A DNA stretch of 30,098 bases from Plakobranchus ocellatus (lineage: Eukaryota > Mollusca > Gastropoda > Plakobranchidae), in the NCBI GenBank assembly GCA_019648995.1, contig BLXT01007646.1, forward strand, positions 184,095-214,192, written 5' to 3'. Of the stretch, positions 1 through 11,036 are shown piece after piece; the first letter of the stretch is position 1, and each line of letters opens with the position of its first letter. The notes below the pieces were generated by a model. It made no database searches. It was not told where the DNA came from and saw nothing but the letters and a program-made list of their open reading frames with translations. The position numbers were made by a program, and so were the translations under genes.

Positions 1-175
1 AAAAAAAAAAAAATAAATAAATAAATAAATAAATAAAATAAATAAATAAATAAATAAATAAATAAATAGATAAATAAATCTAATAAAATAAATAAATAAA
101 TAAAATAAATGAAATAAAATAAAATAGAATAAAATAAATTAAATAAAAAATAAATAAAAAACGAAAAAAAAAAAG
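1..175. repeat. A-rich (TAAA)n low-complexity tract
   Basis: The first 175 bases are almost entirely TAAA and TAAAA units, starting with a 13-base A run. The repeat is imperfect (AATAGA, AAATG interruptions). It could be the tail of a retroelement lying outside the window or a simple microsatellite. The hydrophobic minus-strand open frame that runs through the adjacent A-rich DNA is a composition artefact. Confidence 0.9.
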
Positions 176-966
176 CAAAACAAACAAACAATACCCTCAA
201 TAAACAAAAGACATAACCACTCAAAAACAACAAGAAAAAAAAATGCAAACCAGATAAAAGAAAAGAAATCAAACAAAACAAAACAGGCTAACACAAATAA
301 AAACAGAGCAAAACAAAGAGAAATAACCTTTCTCACCCTTAACACACATAAACACACACACAGAAACGAAAAGGAAAAACCTAACAAGCTTGATGTAATT
401 GTGCACTTTCTTCGGATTTGTTATTCTCAAAATGTTTAAATCCTCCTGTCAAGATATAATGCTCCAACAGCAATTTCATGTAATGTTTAAAAACAAACCC
501 TAAAAAAAAAAAAAACCCAAAAAATTGTTTTCGTCTAGACAAAAAATATTTTGATTCAAAAATCTTTTTATTTAATGCACAAAAAAAAATCACGTTTTTT
601 ATCCTAAAATATACGTTAATATCTCATGCTATTTCTCTCAAATAACTCTTGCAATTCCTTTAAGTAAAACCAGTAACTTAAATATATGGTCAAATTTTTA
701 AAATGTTTATCTACCTATCCAGTGTCACCATTAGAAACATTTGTGCTCGCAATGGCTCTCTAACTATTGCCTCTCAAATCTCTCTCGTGGAGATCTATGA
801 ACTAATTTAGCCCATTCATTCACATGTTGAAGAAGTCAACTTTTGGTCTTCCTTATGATTATTAAAAATCAAAACACTGATTTGATATTAAATGAAACAA
901 TTTTGGAAAGAATACTTATTGAATTATTACGATTATTACTAAGGTAAAGGATAATACTCCTGGATT
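176..966. other. AT-rich non-coding stretch, nothing recognised
   Basis: The first 400 bases continue A-rich, then normal AT-rich sequence follows. No open frame with protein-like composition, no RNA gene and no repeat boundary could be seen on either strand. Confidence 0.6.
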
Positions 967-991
967 GGGTGGGCGGATGAGGGTTGTAGGG
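967..991 (+). other. G-quadruplex-type motif
   Basis: Four runs of three G lie at 967-969, 971-973, 981-983 and 989-991, with loops of 1, 7 and 5 bases. This meets the usual G3+N1-7 rule on the plus strand. A further run of five G follows at about 1002. It stands out in otherwise AT-rich DNA. Only the pattern is seen; folding is inferred. Confidence 0.5.
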
Positions 992-1137
992 AAAAAAAAG
1001 TGGGGGAGTGGAGGTATTTATCAAATGAATTTTCACTCTTACACTCTAACACCACTCTAACATAATTGCTGTCCGCTGTGTCCCTCTACTTTTTTTCCTA
1101 GTACGGTCTCTACCAGTGTTTGGGTTTACAAGCCTGC

Positions 1138-1250
1138 CGGGGCCTCGGTGGGCTAGTGAGTAGCGGCATTATCTTTCACTTGCATGAATTTTTCTCTTCT
1201 GGATTCGACACCAGCACGACTGCAGACTATATTAAGCGATGAAAGCCGAA
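1138..1250 (+). repeat. tRNA-derived SINE-like unit (plus strand)
   Basis: A GC-richer island holds an A-box-like segment (GTGGGCTAGTGAGTAG, 1148-1163) and, about 40 bases on, a B-box-like segment GGATTCGACACC (1201-1212), close to the GGTTCGANNCC consensus. This is the internal RNA polymerase III promoter layout of a tRNA head. A tail follows to about 1250. No CCA-ready tRNA fold or sensible anticodon arm is evident, so a degenerate SINE head is more likely than a tRNA gene. Ends are approximate. Confidence 0.45.
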
Positions 1251-1829
1251 AAGCCCAATATCTTACACGGATGAATAATGGCACAAAAGCAATTTTAAAA
1301 ATAGATTAAATAGCATATTTGTGTAAGAACCTAATACTTTCTATTACCTACAGCAATTGATAAGCAGCTATTGTTTAGACTGTATATACTAACTATTTTG
1401 GTGAAACTTTGATCTTTAGCTGAAAAATTTTTTCCACCATAAACTGATACTTACTCATTGTTTGCCTTATAGTTTTACAGGTTGTTCAGACACAAACGTT
1501 AACCTCATTAATAGGTTGAACGATTTTCTTAAAGTACCCTTTCTACCTTTCACCACTCTAATGATCTCAGGCTTACCAGTTCCTGTGAATGCCAGGTGTT
1601 GGTGTGCGGTTTAAATTCAAGGCGAGTTGACTTAACTCATGCACCACCTAAGGAGCCTTGATAGCATTCAAGCATAATGGTTGTCGCAACCGAAAAGGGG
1701 AAAAAAAATCTCAGTAACTGTCAAGTTGCAGAAACGATATGATTTTAGGCAAATTTTTAAGTAGGCCTAATTAAAATGAATACGTATATTTTGCTCATAT
1801 TGCATCTAATGAATAAAGTAAAGTAAAAT

Positions 1830-2083
1830 GGGTCCCACGCTTACTCCAAGCATCGGGGAGCTAAAAGTAGGGTCCTGGTTGTTCTTGGCATACGGCATTA
1901 TGAGGTAGTTTGCCATTGCTTTCCTCGCCGCCTTTACTTTCGCCGGGTCTTAAGATACCTAACTACCCATTTAGTGCTGGGTGGACATAGAGGAACAATG
2001 GAGAATTGATTTGGCCCAAACTGGGATTCGAACTTCGGACCTCCGACCAGGTAGCCAACTGTCCTACCAGATGAGCTACTGCC
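1830..2083 (-). repeat. tRNA-derived SINE with long conserved-looking tail
   Basis: On the minus strand the head begins at the assembly gap. It carries an A box (GTAGCTCATCTGGTAGGAC, complement of 2062-2080) and a B box (GTTCGAATCC, complement of 2024-2033), a very tRNA-like pair. A GC-richer tail of nearly 190 bases follows down to about 1830. Part of that tail (GGAAAGCAATGGCAAAC on the minus strand) resembles the 3' tails of SINEs that borrow RTE/BovB LINE ends. The 5' boundary is lost in the gap at 2084. It is a mobile-element copy rather than a tRNA gene because the head runs into a long non-tRNA tail. Confidence 0.65.
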
Positions 2084-2103
2084 NNNNCCCCCCGCGCGCG
2101 CGC
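2084..2103. other. Assembly gap (4 N) followed by C/GC run
   Basis: Four N at 2084-2087 are followed directly by six C and an alternating GC run. The true sequence length here is unknown, and the 5' end of the neighbouring SINE is cut by it. Confidence 0.9.
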
Positions 2104-4309
2104 CCAAAATCTAATGAATAGGGGTGCTTTAAATTCTGTCCTTTTTGTGAAGGTTAAAATATCTCTTGACATATGGAATCCCGATTTTTCTTTTTTATGC
2201 TTTACATGCCAGATTTTACAAAGCTCGACATATTTCAATAGGTTTCAAAGATTTCTTTAAAAAATGATTTTGCTACAGCGCTGAACAATGATGTGCCTTT
2301 TTTCACATTTGGTCACGTAAAAGAATTCATCATAATATTTTGAAGAAATTCATTGTTTCAACATGTAATAACATTTTTTTTTCATTTGTCCAGCAAATGA
2401 CAGAAAGATCTGAACCATATGATGAGGTGACTGAATTGAAATCCTGCGATTATAGCTTATAATGTGGATTGGGTATACCAAAAAATAAATAAATTTGTCA
2501 ACAGATCGATAACAATTAAAATTTCTTGGAAAAAAAAACCAACACATTTTCTGCTTTACCCATTGAACCCTTCAGACTGATTTTAGCTATCAAGTTCGCC
2601 TTTGTTTATTGATTATTGAAATGCCTAAATGTAGATTTTTCAAGAAATATAGTTCGATTCTTACACAGCTTGGTTATGGCTTATAACATTACACTTTTCT
2701 TCTGGTTATGACATATAACACTGTATGGGCCAAAAGGCCTTTCTTTACTGAGTAAATCTCATACTTTGACAAGCGAAGAAACAAACATAATAATCTAGCA
2801 ATCACACGCATTGCCCTTTCCCCTTTTTTTAATGACAGCTTCTTTCTTTGATCAACCTCCTTTGTCTGATGGCACAAACAAGTCGATCGATCTGATTATT
2901 ATCTTTCCTATAGAGAATGAGATCAGTTTATACCATTTTGTTTCTTCCTCCTGTTCAAATCAAGTGCTAGATCTTAGTGTATAGATTGAATTGTGGGATT
3001 CTTGAAACATTCAAGGCCATGGTTTGCGTGGAGGAATTATCAGAACGTTGCAGAGAAAAAGGAGTTAAAGAATGTCGTGCACAAATCATTCCTGACAAAT
3101 AAGGCTGTTAAGCGCGTGGGCGCATGGGTAAGTGAGCTGTCAAAGCAAATCGAAAAACCAAGGGTCAAACAACGCTGCAGAGTAATTTGCTCTGCAATTA
3201 TAACTTCAATTAGCCAAGAGGAATCAATTACACTCGAGGTTTTACCCGCTAGAAGAGGCTGGAGATGCGCTTTTAAAAGAAGGAAGAGGTTATAGATTAT
3301 GAGATGAAGAAAATGTAGATGAGCTTCTTGGTGAAACAATGTGATGTTCAATTTGCTTCTGATCCTACACAAAAGCAAAGACAAATTTCATACTTTATAC
3401 ATTTTCCACAAAAGTATAATCTAAGTTTATTTGTCTTAAATCTAACACAGCTAATGATCATCATACAATTTTGTTCACCATTTAACTTATGTATAGGCCA
3501 GATGCTTACCAATGAGAGATGAAACTCAAGTGGATTTTTTCATTCTGTTACGAATGCATGGGCCACACGGCGATGACCGTTAAAAGCTCAATTGTTGTTT
3601 TATTTTCCAACCTTATTTTATTCATGGAACAAATGCACATCAACATGTCACAAGTGTGAAATAAAACAGTCCAAAAGCTAGATTATTCCTAAAAAACATA
3701 TGAAGATCTGTCAAGAAATATAAAAGAGACTGTTTTTACGGGAGGTGTCCGTGTTTGCGATCGGTAGAAGAAAGCACAGATGACATTACCCAAGTTTTTT
3801 TTTCCATTTTTTTTAAAAACAGGTATTTTTTGGACATTTTTCAGTTGATTAAGCCAAATGTCAGTTTGAAGGAAAACAATTTTGAAAAATAAAAATGTTA
3901 AGACACAGTTATCCTTACTGAGGTGCGGACAACATTTTGGATATGCTGGTCGAGTATTGGAAAATCTGCCTAGCTTTCAAATTCTTTGACTTTTTTCTGA
4001 ATCTTGATAGCCTGAAATTTTGCTCAATTAATAGAGATATAGTTATCGCAATTTTGGTGCCTTTTTTGAATTTTAAAATCTGTACCTCGGTTGTAACTAA
4101 CATATATCATTTGCTAAGTAATGTCCCACATGCAGATTATCAAGAAGTGACTCTTTGATTCCTTTCAGACGCGAATCTTCATACATCAGCGATAAAAGCA
4201 TAACCTGTTTTCAAGTAAGCTTGAGTTTTGAGCAAAAGGATTTCTTAGAACTTATTCACACAAACCTATCTTATTGATTTAATTCATATGACGCCGGATC
4301 GTGTTTCTT
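2104..4309. other. AT-rich non-coding stretch
   Basis: No recognisable gene. A 100-codon plus-strand open frame at 2993-3295 is rich in Lys, Arg and Ser, shows no motif I know, lacks clear splice or promoter context and overlaps a 114-codon open frame on the opposite strand, so neither is called. Confidence 0.55.
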
Positions 4310-4334
4310 TGTGTGTGTGTGTGTGTGTGTGTGT
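4310..4334. repeat. (GT)n microsatellite
   Basis: An uninterrupted run of about 12 GT units, passing into an ATAT-rich stretch. Confidence 0.95.
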
Positions 4335-4586
4335 ATAAATATATATGATTTTTGTTTTTGTATCTGGTTTTGTTTCTTGTTTTGTTTTCGGAAAAGGAAA
4401 AAAAAATAAAATGCCAACAAGAAATGTAAACATAATGTTCATTGAAAAATTGTAATTGTTTTGCCATTAGCTCTTAACTAACCTGAAGTTTGCCCGAAAG
4501 GCTGGGATAACCTTATTGTAGACTGGGTATATGCACAAAAACTAACCCAAATCAAACTCCTTTGTCGTACAACCAAAATAGTCAAG

Positions 4587-4708
<122 letters not shown>

Positions 4709-4763
4709 CACGCGTGCTAACACTTGGATCGATGAATGTCTGCTAGTAGAGTTTTCCCCCTTC

Positions 4764-4787
4764 TGACGTCACGTGAACATATAAAAG
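4764..4787 (+). promoter_or_regulatory. CRE / E-box / TATA promoter-like cluster
   Basis: A full palindromic cAMP-response element TGACGTCA (4764-4771) overlaps an E-box CACGTG (4770-4775). A TATA box TATAAAAG (4780-4787) follows four bases later. The expected start site would be near 4810. CREB/ATF and bHLH factors are known to bind these motifs; binding here is inferred. The TATA sits unusually close to the CRE. No coding sequence is recognised downstream, but a strong splice-donor match lies at 5078. Confidence 0.4.
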
Positions 4788-4810
4788 TCGTAGCTGGTTG
4801 GATGTTTCCG

Positions 4811-5077
4811 CAACGAAACGTTTGCTTTTCTCAACTTGCAGGGCGCACAATTCTGTGGTCTATCTTTGCTGGACACCAAACTGTAACATTTTATTTACTG
4901 AAGACAGAAATAAGTGCCAACAAGAGACATTTCAAACCCTATAAAACCTTATTAGAATAGGAAGGCAAAAGTTTGAATACGTTTTTCCTTGCCTCGCAGC
5001 TTTAGTGCCTAGTAAAGTAGTCAACAGATACAAATTATATTTATATAAAAAGAAGTATCCAAGAACTCAATATTTAG
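4811..5077 (+). other. Possible untranslated first exon (tentative)
   Basis: This is the interval between the start predicted from the TATA box at 4780 and the consensus splice donor AG|GTGAGTAA (GT at 5078-5079). An in-frame ATG at 4803 lies just before it and gives an open frame to 4960, with no recognised family. A pyrimidine-rich stretch ending in GCAG at about 4841 could also act as an acceptor. No homology supports transcription, so this is only a spatial hypothesis. Confidence 0.15.
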
Positions 5078-5083
5078 GTGAGT

Positions 5084-6561
5084 AAAAAAAAGAGACTTTA
5101 TTTGTATATTCCTATAAGTCAACGTGATTGCCAACAGTATCTTTTATGTGGCAGAAATTAAATTTATTGTATGCTAAATGGATTCTCTAATACATTTTAT
5201 ACTTTCTCTAGATTGTCTCTATTACTATTTTGTAATTCAAGTTGTATAAATTTTTCTTTCAATAAGTTCTAATAGTGTATTTTCTAAGTTTAATGAGCAA
5301 CACTTTTCCATGTAGCAAACAAGATATGCTGTCTTTTCCTTTTTGAACACCGCACTCATTTGAAGTACCGTTTTTTTTATTCTTAAAATGAAAAATAACA
5401 GGTAGTGAAACGTTGATTACCATCACTTTAGCAGCAAGAAATATCCGAAAAAATGATAATGCACTCATTAAAACATGTGGTGTGTGCACGAAGAATATCA
5501 CATTAAAAAAAATTCTGTTCGTTAAGAAAAATCTTTTTAGCAGTGTAAAGAAAGAAACTTTGAAATAGAAACACTTTATGGAGCAGTATCAGATTTGCGT
5601 TGTTGTCATGTTGTCAAAAACCAATTTTGACTATTGGACAATGTAAGGCAAATTAAGGTTATTATCACATCTTAACACAACAGTAGTGATAATTGTGAGA
5701 CCGATGGTCACAAGCACTTATGCCTCCTCGTTGAGCCTACTTTGATTTATGTAAAAAAAAAATTAAAAGGGCAGTAAACTTGGATGGAAAGGTCCGCAGG
5801 CGGCAAAATACTCTTTAAAAAATTGGATACCCGCTGAGAGCATGTACATGCTTTAACACGATCATTAATTTATTGTGAAACAAATTTGATGTTATGGATA
5901 TTTACTCTATAAAGAGCTTGTCGTCTTGTTTTTGTAGAACAAATGCTATCACAGACTGATTGACACACAATGTTGAACAGATGCCAACTCAGAGAAATAA
6001 AAATGGTGAAAATGAAACCACTATGGAATGATCAACTCAAAAGGAAGAGCAACATTGTCGTTTTGATACATTTGATTACCATTTTGAGCTGAAAAAGGGT
6101 GTGGGGCTTAAGTTTGACAACTGTATCTATTTGTATCGATTTCGCAGTTTTTGCCATTTTTTTGCTCTTTAGAGGAAGGAAAAAAACTTCTTCAATTCCT
6201 CGGAAAAGGTTTTTAAATTCTCAAGTTTTAGTATTAAGTCCATGTTCTTTTTTAAAATTATCAAATTGTTGTTGATTTCTGCTTGCGCTTTGATTACTTG
6301 CCCGTCTAAACGAGTTCAAACTAGTGTTTTAAAACTTCTAATGAATTTTAGCAACGGTTAGTTATGATAGCCTAATTTTGATTTAAAAAAAACGCGAGAG
6401 AAAATGGCGTATTTTGAGACGTATCAAATATCCACACGTTTCTAGAAACTTCAAAGGCGCTTTTCACAGTAGATATTTTTGTCAAAAAAAAATCGTATCT
6501 GCTACCTATTGTCTTGAAATTAGGCATAGTTACTGTTGTTGGTACTCTAAAAAACAAGTAC

Positions 6562-6563
<2 letters not shown>
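5084..6563. other. AT-rich non-coding stretch, nothing recognised
   Basis: Open frames are short and low-complexity. No tRNA-like boxes, terminal repeats or protein motifs were found on either strand. Confidence 0.55.

Positions 6564-6612
<49 letters not shown>
6564..6612. repeat. (TA)n microsatellite
   Basis: About 24 uninterrupted TA units. Repeats of Tyr-Ile in open frames on both strands come from this tract. Confidence 0.95.
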
Positions 6613-6614
<2 letters not shown>

Positions 6615-6937
6615 TATAAGAGGGTTAACAGTTGTCACAAAACGGGGAATTAAAACGATATAAATCTGTATAATGAAGAGATTTATTTTTTTTCCAGCGC
6701 TTGTGATACGGTAATAAAAAGAATAATAAAAAGAGTATGTTTTACTATAGGAAATGAACCTCATAATCATGACAGGAACGTTTAAAATGATTTGAAGTAG
6801 ACCTACATTATACAATCGGAGATATAATTTGAAAATCGCAAAATTAGATCACTGATGTTTAAAACAATTCTTTTCCACTTCTCCAACCATTTCATTTGTT
6901 AACGTCAAAACAACCTATCTCTGCCAATAAAATAGGC

Positions 6938-7093
6938 CTGGTCTTGTTTTGGTTTTTGTATATAGCCAATCCCTAAAAAGGTAATCTCAGGCTTTTAAGA
7001 CCTCCGTCAGGCCAATGGTGGGGCTGAACCTGCGACAGAGGAATCCCTGCAGATCTCAGGGCGGACTCGCTAATCACTGTGCCACTAACGGCA
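6938..7093 (-). mobile_element. Complete tRNA-derived SINE (family 1, copy 1)
   Basis: A 156-bp unit on the minus strand is bounded by a perfect 14-bp direct repeat CCAATAAAATAGGC (6924-6937 and 7094-7107), a target-site duplication typical of LINE-assisted retroposition. The head has an A box (TGGCACAGTGA, complement of 7074-7084) and a B box (GGTTCAGCCCC, complement of 7020-7030) at tRNA-like spacing. After the head comes a tail reading GCCTGAGATTACC then TTTTTAGGGATTGGCTATAT, and an A/C-rich 3' end. A second copy at 17857 shares both head and tail, so this is a genuine repeat family. The intact duplication suggests the insertion is not very old. Confidence 0.85.
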
Positions 7094-7107
7094 CCAATAA
7101 AATAGGC

Positions 7108-9279
7108 ATTCACAGGACCCGCTTAAATAGGACATTTTCTACGGAGTTTTCTCAATGCATATATATCCTGGTCAATCGAAAGCAAGCTAGGTTATTGCCC
7201 ATAGGATAAGCTTTTTTGCTTTCTTTGGTACTCTCTTTCTCAACATCGAGCGGGTCCGACGAGGGTCCACAAGCCGGAGATCAGGACGAGTCAGAACGAC
7301 ATAAACCGACATGAATCTGCGCCTTTTTTGGCTTCGTTATTTAACGGTTTTGATTTAACTTACCGCCATCGCCAGGATGCTAAGTGAAAAATGCATAGAG
7401 GTGGGACGTTTGCGTTTGTGACATCAAGGGGGCACTACCTAATTTAAAATGGTGAAAAAAGAGTGCCATGTCCAGCAATGACTGTAGCTCAGGTCTAGGG
7501 CTGATATAGATCTATCATTCAAGTTAATAACTTCCAATGTTTTTTTTTTTATTTACTTAAGTACTCAGCGCCAGAGATTTTAAAAGGTCATCTTTTGACA
7601 ATCATTATTTTTTTTTTATTCAAATTAAGACTGCATTACACTCTCGATGTATTCTTAGGGTATCACTCTTAGAATCGCTTTCTATTCTAAACCATTATTA
7701 CTTTCCATCAGAAACAGATAAAACATCAACAGATGCAAAAAAAAAAAAATTGGCATGTTGCCTTGTTGCCATGCGACGTCACTATTGGCCATCAGCTGTT
7801 TTTCGGGCAAAGAGCCGAGGCGATGTTGCTGCATTTCTCTGCCTAAACACTTAGATCCGCGACCAGTGACTTTCGAAAAGAGCTCTGTAAAAAAAATTCC
7901 AAGCCTGTTGTAATCCGCTATCAAATACCGTAAGCTAGGTTAAGAAACATGTTTTAGAGCGCAGGGATATAGGTTTTATTGCTTAATTTGATACTTCGCA
8001 ACAATATTATCGCAATTGGACTAGTCAGCCTAACAAGCACAGTAGATCTAACCTAAAAACTGAAAAACTGATCAGACATCAGGGTAAAACATTTTTGAAC
8101 GAATAAACAATCAACATTGCTGAATCGATCTATGCAATTAAAGTTCTAAAACTGTATCACCAGTAACATTCAATCTATTCTGAGTTTTATGTTTTATATA
8201 ATAAATAGTAACACTTAAGTAACCTTGATCGCGCAACAGCTCGGAGTGGCTAACGTCACTTTTCAAGTTCGGAAAAACAGTAAATTTAATCTTGTGAAAC
8301 AAGGCTATTGATGTCATTTTTCTCCAGCAACTGCACCAATATTTTGGTTACTTTCTTACGCATTCAACACTTGAAGGCACAAGTAGAATGTATCAATCAC
8401 CTTTAATTTATAGCGACCGATACGCATTCTACACCTCATTCCCCACTGTGTTGCTTTATCTTTATCGAAGCATAACAAAAAAACTCCACTCTTTCGATAA
8501 GGATATTAAAACCAGCGAATATCTCGTCTTCAGACCTGCCTTTGTGATTTATATGTCGCATTTTAATACCTTTAGAAAGACCAATTTTAAATTCGTTTTT
8601 CTTTATTCCTAAATGCTTTTACAAGCAACTTTAAACGATTTTTTCATCTTGGGACTAAATGAACATATCAATGCCTTGACTTGACCCTGAGAAGGCGCGC
8701 GGTATGCAGATTCAGGGTATGTCAGGTGTTCCAAATTTTAAAAAGGATGACTTTGGAGAAATCTGAAAAACGTTATCATAAGCCTCGATTCATGTTTTTA
8801 GATAAATAGAAACATAATTTGATATCAAATTTATCATTTACCTCGCGCAAGGTAAATATCTCACTTCCTAACTACTTAATACACCATTATAAAAAAAAAA
8901 AAAAAAACAACTGTTGATAAAAAGAGATATAAACTAAAAAAACTAATGCGACCCATTTTGCCTTACTAAATTTTGAGATTAATTTTCAATGTTTTTGTTG
9001 AATATTATACATAAGAGCTCAACAATTGTTTTGGTAACTTCAGGCATTCAATTATCAACGAAATCAGTGCTCGGGTAGCGGCGCTAAATTAAAGATCCTT
9101 TTCTGGCTTTTGGCTGTATTACGCTGCACAAGATGTCATTTAGCATTTGAATTTTTTTTACTATGTCGAACATGCCTTTCTTTTAACTTGTTTGCTAGCT
9201 TTAATAAAAAATAATGTCATGCACAAAATTCACGCAATCATTACACACTGAAGACTTTTTGTTTAAAGATGGTCATAAC
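7108..9279. other. AT-rich non-coding stretch
   Basis: No gene recognised. A near-CRE (CGACGTCA, 7774-7781) sits three bases from an inverted CCAAT box (ATTGG, 7785-7788 plus flank), with an E-box CAGCTG after it, but no downstream coding sequence follows. A GC-richer patch at 7240-7330 has no identifiable homology. A 16-base A run lies near 8892. Confidence 0.55.
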
Positions 9280-10152
9280 CTGATTTATATATTTCTATGC
9301 ACAGCAAAAAAAATAATGAGAGATATCGAAAACCACTAAGGAACAGTGATAAAGGCATTTAATCTGATCAACCTGAGATATGCAGATGATACTGTGCTTA
9401 TAACAGAAAGCGATAAAAATTTTAAGTTCCTTTTAAATACCATTGTACAAGAAAGCGACAAAATGGGGCAAGTTTAAAAGCCAAGAACACCCAAACAATG
9501 ATTATCACAAAGAAAAACACACATCCAAAGAGCCAATGATAAAAGGAGAAAATCTGGTCCACGTGGAGAATTTCAAATACGTAGGGGGCCTTGATTATAT
9601 CTGACGCAAGATCCGTGTCCGAAATTTAAGTCGGCATATGCCAAAAATAGCATTTTCCAAATATAAAGCACATACTCACAAACGAAAAGCTCCGACTTTA
9701 GTCTCAAGGAAAGAATCCGTATTTGTTACATAGAGCCTGTGCATGTGATTCTAAGACAAGAATACAGAAATAGCTGAAAGCAAAGAACATGTAGTTTTTG
9801 GGGAGAATGATGACGTATCCTGGATTTAAAATAAACAACCAAAAACAAATAAAGAAATAATAAAAGAGGGGAAAAAAACACACACAGAATTATTACTAAT
9901 CCACAACACCAGGAAGAAGTACTCAAAACTTTTCGGTCCCACAATAAGGAGCGGAAATTAGAACATTTGATAACAACAGAAACTTCATTGGCAAAATAGC
10001 TCAAGAACGACTTAATACAATTTTAGACGGCGTATCCACATAGTTGAAAATATCAGGAAACAACGCGACCATCAGGGTGACGAAAGATAGAATGAAGTAA
10101 AGAGTCACGATTGTCAACGCTCTTCCTCATGGCTTTGGATGATGATGATATC
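9280..10152 (+). pseudogene. RTE/BovB-like LINE, 3' part of RT through C-terminus
   Basis: A decayed non-LTR retrotransposon polyprotein. The window catches the RT from just before its active site: an IMRDIENH-type stretch (from about 9313), then NLRYADDTVLI with the catalytic YADD at 9379-9390, then a switch of frame into KNTQTMIITKK (about 9480-9520). VENFKYVGGLDYI (about 9565-9603) leads to a stop. ILTNEKLRL and SLKERIRICYIEPV (about 9670-9740) and FLGRMM (about 9795-9815) match the thumb and C-terminal region of RTE-type proteins. The last recognisable pieces are KLEHLITT (about 9955) and VTKDRMK (about 10078). The copy ends in a GATGATGATGAT tail at about 10140, a known style of RTE 3' end. 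At least three frameshifts and several stops make it dead. Family assignment to RTE/BovB is by remembered motif pattern. Confidence 0.85.
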
Positions 10153-10740
10153 CTTTTTACAAAATAGACATTCTTCTTTAGTTTAGATGCTCAAATGAGA
10201 ACCAACTATGTTAACCTTTTACAAACCTATCCAAAATAAGAGTGAAGCTAGATTATCGCAGGGAGAAGCTACATATTTTTGGAAGCAAATAGCAATCTCA
10301 TAGACTGGCTTTTACTGAGCTTTGCGCTCGAAATAAGAACCCATTTATTATTGTTAAAACAAATCAAAACGAAAAGTTGAGATATATTTTATAACTATCC
10401 ATCGCCTTAAAAAAAGGAGCTTTATTTCTGAAAGAATTGGAAAGCAAAGACTCCGATATATATTCTCTTTAAGTCCAGAATATCGAATGCTCGCCTTAAA
10501 ACCTACTATTTCGTTTGCTCTTTGAAATAAAATGGAATTTTTTGCGAGGGAAATATTACTCAAGAAATGACTTTCAGCTCATTTTTGCTTGTTCTTTATT
10601 TGTTTTTGCTTTTTTGTTAATTGTCTTAAAAAAACTTTTTAAGCAAAAGTTAAGTGCGGCCTGCCTTGCTATTCTCACTGAAATGTCACTGTCTATGTAA
10701 CAGTAAATTACCAGCTTTTATTCTCAAACTAGAGCCACAA
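10153..10740. other. AT-rich non-coding stretch, nothing recognised
   Basis: The flank after the LINE tail has no recognisable repeat, RNA or coding motif. The short open frames here are AT-rich and overlap on opposite strands. Confidence 0.5.
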
Positions 10741-10800
10741 AATATTCGGTAGAGCGTTCGCGTGATTACTTGACTTTCTGGTCGATTCCTAAAACGGGTT
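10741..10800 (+). repeat. tRNA-derived SINE-like head (tentative)
   Basis: TCGGTAGAGCGTTCGC (10745-10760) closely resembles the D-arm/A-box of an animal tRNA. GGTCGATTCCT (10780-10790) is a one-base-short B box, followed by AAAACGGGT. The spacing fits a tRNA head. The acceptor stem is not preserved, so a SINE relic is likelier than a functional tRNA. Any SINE body would run on towards the gap at 11015, but no second copy is available for comparison. Confidence 0.4.
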
Positions 10801-11014
10801 ATTAAGGGGTGATCTTGGCTGAATTGCGCCGAATCTGGCCATCTCTAGGTTTCCAAAAGGATAGAGGCAACGTTAACTTTGCACTTTGCCAACCTATAAT
10901 TGTCAATGAAGCTTAAAAGCATTCTCCTATACGCGATAGCTACGAACCTGAACTGCGTCATGACATGAAGGCTTCGAATGGATGATGAAACAAATATCTG
11001 TAAGTTAAGGGGCA

Positions 11015-11036
11015 NNNNNNNNNCCCCCCCCCCCCC
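11015..11036. other. Assembly gap (9 N) followed by poly-C
   Basis: Nine N at 11015-11023 are followed by 13 C. As at 2084, a gap sits against a C run, suggesting sequencing or polishing failure at a G/C homopolymer. Confidence 0.9.

Noticed and set aside
139..387. Minus-strand hydrophobic 82-codon open frame
   Set aside because: It lies in A-rich simple sequence; Phe/Leu/Val-rich translation is a composition artefact.
2015..2083. Genuine tRNA gene on the minus strand
   Set aside because: A and B boxes are good, but the head continues into a long repeat-like tail and the 5' end is lost in a gap; a SINE explains it better.
2993..3384. Overlapping 100- and 114-codon open frames on opposite strands
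   Set aside because: No family motif, no splice or promoter context, and mutual overlap; likely chance.
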